This document shows, piece by piece, positions 57,356 to 64,000 of a DNA stretch of 64,000 bases. A program made the position numbers and the translations under genes. Position 1 is the first letter of the stretch; every line of letters starts with the position of its first letter. The stretch is from Burkholderia lata (GTDB lineage: Bacteria > Pseudomonadota > Gammaproteobacteria > Burkholderiales > Burkholderiaceae): NCBI RefSeq assembly GCF_902499335.1, contig NZ_CABVQK010000002.1, positions 558,001-622,000 of the forward strand, given 5' to 3'. The notes beneath the pieces were generated by a model. That model ran no database searches and was not told the origin of the DNA. It was given only the letters and a program-made list of their open reading frames with translations.

Positions 57356-57390
57356 CGGCCGCCGCGCCGAATTCTTGAGGGCGGCGGCCG
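57356..57390 (-). terminator. Stem-loop between rbsB and rbsA
   Basis: CGGCCGCCGC (57356-57365) pairs with GCGGCGGCCG (57381-57390), loop 15 bases. It lies 14 bases after the rbsB stop. No strong T-run follows, so it is more likely a stabiliser or attenuator than a full terminator. Confidence 0.5.
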
Positions 57391-57403
57391 CATCGGGGCC
57401 GCG

Positions 57404-58354
57404 TCACTTCGTCACGAGATCCACCGGCGTCTCGATCACACCCGACATGTCGGCCTGCTTGCGATGCTCGGCGATCGCCTTGAGCGCCGTGTCGATGCCG
57501 AACACGGCCTGCTTCGCCGCGTACTGATCGGCGGTCGCGAGCACGCGGCCGTCCTTCAGCATCGGCTTGATCGCGTTGATGTTGTCGTAGCCGACCACGA
57601 GCACCTTGCCCTGCTTGCCGGCCGCGCGCACGGCCGACACGGCGCCGATCGCCATGTTGTCGTTGCCGCACAGCAGCGCCTTCAGGTTCGGGTATTCGTT
57701 GAGCATCGCGGCAGCCACCGCATTGCCCTTGTCGATCTCCCATTCGCCGGACTGCACCGACACGACCTTCATCCCGCCCGCCTTCATCGCGTCCTGGAAG
57801 CCGGCCGTGCGCTGCTGCGCGTTGGTCGTCGTCGACACGCCTTCGACGATGCCGACCTGGTCGCCCGCCTTCAGCTTCTTCGCGAGGTAGTCGCCGATCT
57901 TGCGCGCGCCCTTGCGGTTGTCGGGGCCGACGAACGGCACGTTGAGGTTCTTCGACTTCAGCACGTCGGGATCGAGCCGGTTGTCGATGTTGACGACAAT
58001 GATGCCCGCGTCCACCGCCTTCTTCACGACCGGCACGAGCGCCTTCGAGTCGGCCGGCGCGAGCACGATAGCATCGACCTTCGACACGATCATCTGCTCG
58101 ACGATGCGGATCTGGTTCGCTGTGTCGGTCTCGTCCTTGATGCCGTTGGTGATCAGGTCGAACTGGCTTGCATTGTGTTTCTGGTATTCCTTCGCGCCCG
58201 TTTCCATCGTCAGGAAGAACTCGTTGGCGAGCGACTTCATCACGAGCGCGACCTTCGGCTTGGCCGTGGATTGCGCGTGGACGGCCGGTGCGGCAGCGAC
58301 CGCGACGGCGGCGAGCGCGGCGGTCAGGAAGCGACGGCGAAAGAGGACATTCAT
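57404..58354 (-). CDS. rbsB: Periplasmic ribose-type sugar-binding protein
   Basis: 316 residues with a signal peptide (LTAALAAVAVAAAPAVHA). Domain of the RbsB family begins KVALVMKSLANEFFLTMETGAKEYQ. It captures a sugar, probably ribose given rbsK, for RbsAC. ATG 58354 has AGGAG 6 bases upstream; another ATG two codons earlier overlaps the site. First gene of the operon. Confidence 0.92.
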   Translation of the reverse strand: MNVLFRRRFLTAALAAVAVAAAPAVHAQSTAKPKVALVMKSLANEFFLTMETGAKEYQKHNASQFDLITNGIKDETDTANQIRIVEQMIVSKVDAIVLAPADSKALVPVVKKAVDAGIIVVNIDNRLDPDVLKSKNLNVPFVGPDNRKGARKIGDYLAKKLKAGDQVGIVEGVSTTTNAQQRTAGFQDAMKAGGMKVVSVQSGEWEIDKGNAVAAAMLNEYPNLKALLCGNDNMAIGAVSAVRAAGKQGKVLVVGYDNINAIKPMLKDGRVLATADQYAAKQAVFGIDTALKAIAEHRKQADMSGVIETPVDLVTK

Positions 58355-58416
58355 ACACATCTCCTGGCGACTGGCCCGAAGGGCCGGACTATTGTTTGAC
58401 TGTTGTTTTAATGTGA

Positions 58417-58428
58417 GCAAACGTTTGC
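58417..58428. promoter_or_regulatory. LacI-type operator upstream of rbsB
   Basis: GCAAACGTTTGC, a perfect 12-base palindrome with the central CG typical of LacI/RbsR operators, lies about 63 bases before the rbsB ATG. Confidence 0.8.
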
Positions 58429-58631
58429 GCCACACTACCCGGACAATGGCCATCGATGCTGCTGTCGGTACCACGGAATGGAAGCGAGGCAGACGGCCGA
58501 CTGCCTGACGCGTGCTGTCGTTTACGCGCCGCCGCCGGCGGGACGCCGGCGGAGTGAAGGCTATGCTGTACCGATTCGCGTCGGCGCGCAACCTGTCTGA
58601 ACAATAATTAAGGGTTTATTCGGAGCGCGCA

Positions 58632-59018
58632 TCACGCCGGGTTCCGCGGCGCCGGCTCGTCTTCATCGGCCGACGGCAGCTCGCCGAATCGATTCGCACG
58701 CGGCGTGCCGGCGATGAAACCGTTCATCACGAACAACGCGAGCGCGCCGACGATCGGCACGAACAGCAGCAGCATCCACCATCCCGACTTGTCGATGTCG
58801 TGCAGCCGCTTCACGCCGACCGCAATCGACGACCACACCGCGACGACCGCGATAGCGGCGAGCGCCAGCATCGCCAGCAGCGGCAGATCGTCGTCCGGCA
58901 TGCCGCGGGAGCCCGCATCGAAAATCGCGCTGAGCACCGTGGAAACGACCGCGTAGATCCACCACGGCAAGCGCCCGATGCGACCTTCGAAGGAAAAGAG
59001 AAACCACTTCAGATTCAT
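58632..59018 (-). CDS. DUF805 membrane protein
   Basis: 128 residues. Starts NLKWFLFSFEGRIGRLPWWI, the typical DUF805 N-terminus (F-x-GRxxRxxWW). It has three or four membrane helices and a conserved KRLHDIDKSGWW loop. The function is not known. It is alone, in the opposite direction to an empty stretch before cysB. Confidence 0.88.
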   Translation of the reverse strand: MNLKWFLFSFEGRIGRLPWWIYAVVSTVLSAIFDAGSRGMPDDDLPLLAMLALAAIAVVAVWSSIAVGVKRLHDIDKSGWWMLLLFVPIVGALALFVMNGFIAGTPRANRFGELPSADEDEPAPRNPA

Positions 59019-59522
59019 TGTTTACCTCTTCGTCACGCGTGTTGCGTGCTGTACGACATGTCGCCGTGTGGGGCGGAACCGGCAATCCGCGAGCGTTGTT
59101 TAGCAATTGCGAAATGGCTGTCGATAACGCGCCCCGCACTTCGTTCCGGCGTAACGCATTGTGCCGCCGATGCGGGCCTGCGGTCAGGATGGTGGCCAAA
59201 GGGCCGCCTCAACGCCCGTCAGCCGGCATTCACGCGCATTGAATCACATCTGCGGGGAAACGGGTCGTCCGGTATGGCGAATGGCCAAACGGAAACGTGG
59301 CGTTCAAGCGTGCCGTGTTGTGCTTGTCGTTGCGCTGGCAAGCAAATACGTGTCGTTCGCCGCGTGCGGCGAAGAATGAGACTGGAAACCGCGATTGCGG
59401 TCGATGCTTCGGTGAGTCGAACAACCAGGGCGGTGGCGGATCGCCTGCCGCCGCCCAATACAGGCCATCCCGTACGCGTACATCGCGCCATCCGCGGCAA
59501 TGGCGCGGATGGCGCACTGTCG
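59019..59522. other. Intergenic stretch without a recognised gene
   Basis: About 500 bases between DUF805 and cysB, with no frame that looks coding, no clear terminator for cysB and no repeat that I would defend. Presumably holds the DUF805 promoter. Confidence 0.5.
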
Positions 59523-60449
59523 TCAAACGGCTTCGCGCAACAGCCCTGCGATTTCCGCTTCGTTCAGGTGCGGCGCGAACATCTCGATCAGCCGGTACGC
59601 ATACGCGCGCAGGAACGCGCCCTTGCGCAGCCCGACCCGCGTCGTACTCGCCTCGAACAGGTGCTGCGTATCGAGCGCGACGAGCCCCGTGTCGCGCTGC
59701 GGATCGTAGGCCATCGCCGCGACGACGCCGATCCCCATCCCGAGTTCGACATAGGTCTTGATCACGTCCGCGTCGATCGCGGTCAGCACGACGTCGGGTA
59801 CCGCACCCGCCTGCGTGAACGCCTGATCGATGTGCGAGCGGCCCGTGAAGTCCTGGTCGTACGTGATGATCGGGTACTCGGCGATTTCCTCGAGCGTCAG
59901 GTTCTCGCGGCCGACGAGCGGATGGCCCTTCGGCACGACGACCGTGTGGTGCCACGAATAGCACGGGAACGTGACGATGTCCGGATAGCGGTCGAGCGCC
60001 TCGGTCGAGATGCCGAGATCGGCCTCGCCGTTCAGGATCATCTGCGCGATCTGCTGCGGGCTGCCCTGGCGCAGCGCGAGATGCACCTTCGGGAACACAT
60101 CGGTGAACTGCCGGATCACCTTCGGCAGCGCGTAGCGCGCCTGCGTGTGCGTCGTCGCGACGACGAGGTGGCCGCTGTCCTGGTCGGCGAACTGGCGCGC
60201 GACGCGGCGCAGGTTCTCGGCGTCGAGCAGCATCCGCTCGATCAGCTGGTGCACGGCCTTGCCGGGTTCCGTGAGCCCCGTCAGCCGCTTGCCGCGCCGG
60301 ATGAAGATGTCGACGCCCAGCTCATCCTCGAGATCCTTGATCTGCTTCGACACGCCCGACTGCGACGTGTACAGCACGTTCGCCACTTCCGTCAGGTTCA
60401 TGTTCTGCCGCACCGCTTCGCGCACGAACCGCAATTGCTGAAAATTCAT
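59523..60449 (-). CDS. cysB: LysR-family sulfur-assimilation regulator CysB
   Basis: 308 residues. The start MNFQQLRFVREAVRQNMNLTEVANVLYTSQSGVSKQI is characteristic of the CysB/Cbl/SsuR branch. The rest is the effector domain, in which O- or N-acetylserine binds in CysB. It lies beside the sulfate importer genes and 75 bases after cysA. SsuR is a paralogous possibility. Confidence 0.9.
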   Translation of the reverse strand: MNFQQLRFVREAVRQNMNLTEVANVLYTSQSGVSKQIKDLEDELGVDIFIRRGKRLTGLTEPGKAVHQLIERMLLDAENLRRVARQFADQDSGHLVVATTHTQARYALPKVIRQFTDVFPKVHLALRQGSPQQIAQMILNGEADLGISTEALDRYPDIVTFPCYSWHHTVVVPKGHPLVGRENLTLEEIAEYPIITYDQDFTGRSHIDQAFTQAGAVPDVVLTAIDADVIKTYVELGMGIGVVAAMAYDPQRDTGLVALDTQHLFEASTTRVGLRKGAFLRAYAYRLIEMFAPHLNEAEIAGLLREAV

Positions 60450-60524
60450 GGGTATGCCTCTTAGGCTGTCGTTGTTTGATTATCGAATCGGAGCAATTTC
60501 CGCCCCCTGCCCTGCATTCTGGCG

Positions 60525-61583
60525 TTAACGCGCGGGAAACACCCTCACCGCGCGCGGCACGGCCGTCGCACCATCGCCGACCTGCAGCGACAGCGCACGC
60601 CAGGCATCGCGATCGAGCTCTGCCTCGAGCGCGCCGCCTGCACGGGCCTCGAGCTCCACGCGCACCGAACCGCCGAGCGGAATCACGCGGCGCACGTCCA
60701 CCGCGATGCCGTCGCGGTGCCCTTCGCCGACCGGCCACAGCTGCAGGTCGTGCGGCCGCACGTAGGCATTCGCGGGGCCCGCGAAATCGGCGTCGACCTC
60801 GATCGGCGCGGCCGCCCCCTCGGCAACGAAACCGCGCCCGGCAACCGTGCCCGGCAACCGGTTGGCCGCACCGAGGAACTCGTAGACGAATGCGCTCTGC
60901 GGATGATCGTAGACGTCCTGCGGGCTGCCGACCTGCTCGACGTGGCCGCGGTTCAGCACGACGATGCGGTCCGCGACTTCCAGCGCCTCCTCCTGGTCGT
61001 GCGTGACGAAGATCGTCGAGATATGCAGGTCGTCGTGCAGACGACGCAGCCAGCCGCGCAACTCCTTGCGGACCTTCGCGTCGAGCGCGCCGAACGGCTC
61101 GTCGAGCAGCAGCACCTTCGGCTCGACCGCGAGCGCGCGGGCGAGCGCGATGCGCTGGCGCTGGCCGCCCGACAGCTCGGACGGATAGCGCTGCGCGAGC
61201 CAGTCGAGCTGCACGAGCTTCAGCAGCTCGTGCACCTTGTCGCGGATCGCGCTTTCGGACGGCCGCTCGCGGCGCGGCTTCACGCGCAGCCCGAACGCGA
61301 CGTTCTCGAAGACCGTCATGTGGCGGAACAGTGCGTAGTGCTGGAACACGAAGCCGACCTGGCGGTCACGCGCGCCGACCGACGCGACGTCGAGCCCTTG
61401 CAGCACGACCTGGCCGGCGTCCGCGTGCTCGAGGCCCGCGATCACGCGCAGCAAGGTGGTCTTGCCGCAGCCGGACGGCCCGAGCAGCGCGACCAGTTCG
61501 CCGGGCGGGAAATCGAGCGATACGTTGTCGAGCGCCGTGAAATCGCCGAAGCGCTTCTGAAGGTTACGGACGGTGATACCCAT
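60525..61583 (-). CDS. cysA: Sulfate/thiosulfate ABC transporter ATPase CysA
   Basis: 352 residues. Walker [12 protein letters not shown] near 36, signature [14 protein letters not shown] near 135, Walker [13 protein letters not shown] near 155, and a C-terminal TOBE-like domain. Powers sulfate import. ATG 61583 chosen by family start [12 protein letters not shown]. It is 13 bases after cysW. Confidence 0.94.
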   Translation of the reverse strand: MGITVRNLQKRFGDFTALDNVSLDFPPGELVALLGPSGCGKTTLLRVIAGLEHADAGQVVLQGLDVASVGARDRQVGFVFQHYALFRHMTVFENVAFGLRVKPRRERPSESAIRDKVHELLKLVQLDWLAQRYPSELSGGQRQRIALARALAVEPKVLLLDEPFGALDAKVRKELRGWLRRLHDDLHISTIFVTHDQEEALEVADRIVVLNRGHVEQVGSPQDVYDHPQSAFVYEFLGAANRLPGTVAGRGFVAEGAAAPIEVDADFAGPANAYVRPHDLQLWPVGEGHRDGIAVDVRRVIPLGGSVRVELEARAGGALEAELDRDAWRALSLQVGDGATAVPRAVRVFPAR

Positions 61584-61596
61584 TCTGGTTGCCTCT

Positions 61597-62541
61597 TTAC
61601 GATTTCGACGAAACGGCGGCGACGGGGCCGGCATGTGCGGGAACGGTGTCGCGCGCGCCGGACAGTTCGGCGGCGAGGTGGCGCTCGGCGAGCAGCTTCA
61701 GCGCGAGCGTGACGAGCGCGAGCAGCGCCAGCACCGACGCCACCGCGAACGCCGCCGCGAAGTTGTATTCGTTGTACAGGATCTCGACGTGCAGCGGCAT
61801 CGTGTCGGTCTGGCCACGGATGTGGCCGGACACGACCGACACCGCGCCGAACTCGCCCATCGCGCGCGCATTGCACAGGATCACGCCGTACAGCAGGCCC
61901 CACTTCACGTTCGGCAGCGTCACGCGGCGGAAGATCTGCCAGCCCGATGCACCGAGCACGCGCGCGGCTTCTTCCTCGTCGGTACCTTGCGCCTGCATCA
62001 GCGGAATCAGTTCGCGCGCGACGAACGGGAACGTGACGAAGATCGTCGCGAGTACGATGCCCGGCACCGCGAAGATGATCTGCACGTCGTGCGCCTGCAG
62101 CCACGGCCCGAGCCAGCCCTGCGCGCCGAACAGCAGCACGTACACGAGGCCCGAGATCACCGGCGACACCGAGAACGGCAGGTCGATCAGCGTCGTCAGC
62201 AGCGCCTTGCCGCGGAATTCGAATTTCGCGATCGCCCACGATGCGCACACGCCGAACACGAGGTTCAGCGGCACGGCGATCACGGCGACGGTCAGCGTGA
62301 GCTTGATCGCCGACCACGCATCGGGATCGGCCAGCGATTCGAGATAAAAGCCGACGCCCTTTCGCAGCGCCTCGACGAACACCGCGGCGAGCGGCACGAC
62401 GAGGAAGAATGCGAGGAACGCCAGCGCGATGCCCGTGAGCAGCCAGCGCACGACGCGCGACTCGCTGACGGGGTCGAGCCGCTTCGCGGCGCGCGCGGCC
62501 GGCGACGGGGTTTTCAGCACGACGGTGGCCTCCTGGCTCAT
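61597..62541 (-). CDS. cysW: Sulfate ABC transporter permease CysW
   Basis: 314 residues with six or so helices and the permease loop [24 protein letters not shown]. Partner of CysT. The ATG overlaps the cysT stop (ATGA). Confidence 0.93.
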   Translation of the reverse strand: MSQEATVVLKTPSPAARAAKRLDPVSESRVVRWLLTGIALAFLAFFLVVPLAAVFVEALRKGVGFYLESLADPDAWSAIKLTLTVAVIAVPLNLVFGVCASWAIAKFEFRGKALLTTLIDLPFSVSPVISGLVYVLLFGAQGWLGPWLQAHDVQIIFAVPGIVLATIFVTFPFVARELIPLMQAQGTDEEEAARVLGASGWQIFRRVTLPNVKWGLLYGVILCNARAMGEFGAVSVVSGHIRGQTDTMPLHVEILYNEYNFAAAFAVASVLALLALVTLALKLLAERHLAAELSGARDTVPAHAGPVAAVSSKS

Positions 62542-63431
62542 TGCTGGCCTCCTGCTGCGACGGCGGTGACGGTGGCGGGCGCGGGGCCGCTTGCGCTCTT
62601 GCTCGTGCGGCGCTGCAGATACCACTGCAACGTGTTGATCAGCAACAGCATCAGGAACGACACGACGAGCATCACGACCGCGAGCGCGGTCGCGCCCGCG
62701 TAGTCGTACTGCTCGAGCTTCGTGATGATGAGCAGCGACGTGATCTCGGATTTCATCGGCACGTTGCCGGCAATGAAGATCACCGAGCCGTATTCGCCGA
62801 GCGCGCGCGCGAACGCAAGCGCGAACCCGGTGAGGAGCGCCGGCAGCACGGCCGGCAGCACGACGCGGCGGAACGTCAGCCAGCGCGATGCGCCGAGGCA
62901 CGCGGCGGCCTCTTCCTGCTCGCGCTCGAAATCCTCGAGCACCGGCTGCACCGTGCGCACGACGAACGGCAGCCCGATGAAGGTCAGCGCGACCAGCACG
63001 CCGGCCGGCGTGAACGCGATCTTGATGCCGAGCGGCGCCAGATACTGGCCGACCCAGCCGTTGGTCGCGTAGACGGCCGCGAGCGAAATGCCGGCGACCG
63101 ACGTCGGCAGCGCGAACGGCAGGTCGACGATCGCGTCGACGAGCCGCTTGAACGGGAACGTGTAGCGCACGAGCACCCACGCGACGAGGAAGCCGAACAC
63201 GGCGTTGATCAGCGCGCCGCCGAGCGCGGCGGAGAACGTCAGCCGATACGACGCGAGCACGCGCGGCGACGTGACGGCGGTGACGAACTGGTCCCACGAC
63301 AGCGTCGCGGTCTTCAGGAACGTGGCGGCGAGCGGTATCAGCACCACGAGGCTCAAATAGGCCACCGTGATGCCTAGCGTCACGCCGAAACCGGGCAGCG
63401 CGCTCGGCTTGCGAAAGGTGTACGTCGTCAT
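62538..63431 (-). CDS. cysT: Sulfate ABC transporter permease CysT (CysU)
   Basis: 297 residues. Starts [20 protein letters not shown]; has loop [23 protein letters not shown] and several helices. With CysW it forms the sulfate channel. It follows sbp by about 120 bases that contain two hairpins. Confidence 0.93.
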   Translation of the reverse strand: MTTYTFRKPSALPGFGVTLGITVAYLSLVVLIPLAATFLKTATLSWDQFVTAVTSPRVLASYRLTFSAALGGALINAVFGFLVAWVLVRYTFPFKRLVDAIVDLPFALPTSVAGISLAAVYATNGWVGQYLAPLGIKIAFTPAGVLVALTFIGLPFVVRTVQPVLEDFEREQEEAAACLGASRWLTFRRVVLPAVLPALLTGFALAFARALGEYGSVIFIAGNVPMKSEITSLLIITKLEQYDYAGATALAVVMLVVSFLMLLLINTLQWYLQRRTSKSASGPAPATVTAVAAGGQQ

Positions 63432-63477
63432 CGGATGCTCTTGCTGGGTCGATGCTGCTCATGGGTCCGACGCAAAC

Positions 63478-63540
63478 GCCGGCGCAGTGAATCGCGCCGG
63501 CGAGCCGTCGGGGATGCGGCGCGCTGTCGTGGCGCGCCGC
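63478..63540 (-). repeat. Two tandem hairpins between sbp and cysT
   Basis: First: GCCGGCGC (63478-63485) with GCGCCGGC (63494-63501). Second: GCGGCGCGC (63516-63524) with GCGCGCCGC (63532-63540). They lie just after the sbp stop and should protect or reduce the message past sbp. Confidence 0.6.
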
Positions 63541-63553
63541 TGTCGTTATGGCG

Positions 63554-64000
63554 TTACTGCGGCTTGTAGATCGAGTCGAACACGCCGCCGTCCGCGAAAT
63601 GCGTCTTCTGCGCATTCGTCCAGCCGCCGAAGGTATCGTCGACCGTGTACAGCTTCAGCTTCGGGAACTGCTTCGTCAGCTCCGCCGGCACGTTCTTCGA
63701 ACGCGGCCGGTAGTAGTTGCGCGCCGCGATCTCCTGGCCCTGCGGGCTGTACAGGAAGTTCAGGTATGCATCGGCCAGCTTGCGCGTGCCCTTCTTGTCG
63801 ACCACCTTGTCGACCACCGCGACGGGCGGCTCGGCCAGGATGCTCACCGACGGCACGACGATCTCGAACTTGTCGGTGCCGAATTCCTTGACCGACAGGA
63901 ATGCCTCGTTTTCCCATGCGATCAGCACGTCGCCGATCCCGCGCTGCACGAAGCTCGTGGTCGCGCCGCGCGCGCCCGAATCGAGCACGCCTGCGTTCTT
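63554..64000 (-). CDS. sbp: Sulfate-binding protein (Sbp/CysP), 5' end cut by the window
   Basis: The last 148 residues are present, starting KNAG and [13 protein letters not shown], the typical Sbp/CysP region, and ending YKPQ. It captures sulfate in the periplasm for CysTWA. The N-terminus with the signal peptide lies beyond the right edge. Confidence 0.92.
   Translation of the reverse strand, partial: KNAGVLDSGARGATTSFVQRGIGDVLIAWENEAFLSVKEFGTDKFEIVVPSVSILAEPPVAVVDKVVDKKGTRKLADAYLNFLYSPQGQEIAARNYYRPRSKNVPAELTKQFPKLKLYTVDDTFGGWTNAQKTHFADGGVFDSIYKPQ

Overview
The window looks like a chromosome segment of a Burkholderia cepacia complex organism (a GC-rich betaproteobacterium). The species cannot be fixed from sequence alone. 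The main pointer is the ornibactin siderophore locus. It runs orbS-orbH-orbG-orbC-orbD-orbF-orbB on the minus strand, with orbE divergent from the NRPS gene orbI. It sits beside a chaperone-usher fimbrial operon and an AmrAB-OprA-like RND pump, as I remember the B. cenocepacia RND-3 neighbourhood.

Layout. 1-8932: orbI, cut by the left edge (A-T-C-A-T-E-C-A...). 8933-9203: divergent orbI/orbE promoters. 9204-17928: ornibactin export, uptake, reduction and tailoring genes plus the sigma factor. 18243-18666: two small exported proteins. 18803-23669: fimbrial operon (pilin, usher, chaperone, adhesin), with an AT-rich untranslated region upstream. 24504-31116: RND efflux operon and divergent TetR repressor. 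31117-31444: a probable structured RNA or leader ending in a terminator, just ahead of an M23 peptidase (31445-32716). 32882-35242: polar amino-acid ABC transporter genes without an ATPase. 35454-36149: alpha/beta hydrolase. 36424-43434: agmatine/putrescine operon with three agmatine deiminase paralogues (two with Tat signals), N-carbamoylputrescine amidase, a PotF-like binding protein and a divergent LysR regulator. 43513-44817: MHS-family transporter. 45050-50039: prkA-yeaH-spoVR. 50591-52357: chemoreceptor. 52636-58354: ribose-type operon rbsBACRK. 58632-59018: DUF805 protein. 59523-64000: cysB, cysA, cysW, cysT and a truncated sbp (sulfate uptake).

How the parts fit. Iron limitation would relieve Fur at the orbS promoter. 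OrbS would then read three promoters that I can align (TAAA, exactly 17 bases, CGTC) ahead of orbH, orbE and orbI. The adenylation-domain code residues in orbI read as Asp for module 2 and Ser for module 3. With a free-standing hydroxylase (OrbG) and an E domain after module 2, this matches ornibactin's Orn-(D-hydroxyAsp)-Ser-Orn backbone. Several operons carry stem-loops between the first gene and the rest (fimA/usher, prkA/yeaH, rbsB/rbsA, sbp/cysT, amino-acid binding protein/permease), which suggests differential expression within operons.

Most of the window is conserved Burkholderia content. The least ordinary items are the deiminase triplet with exported members, the candidate RNA at 31263-31357, the AT-rich fimbrial control region, and the cysteine-rich tail of OrbS.
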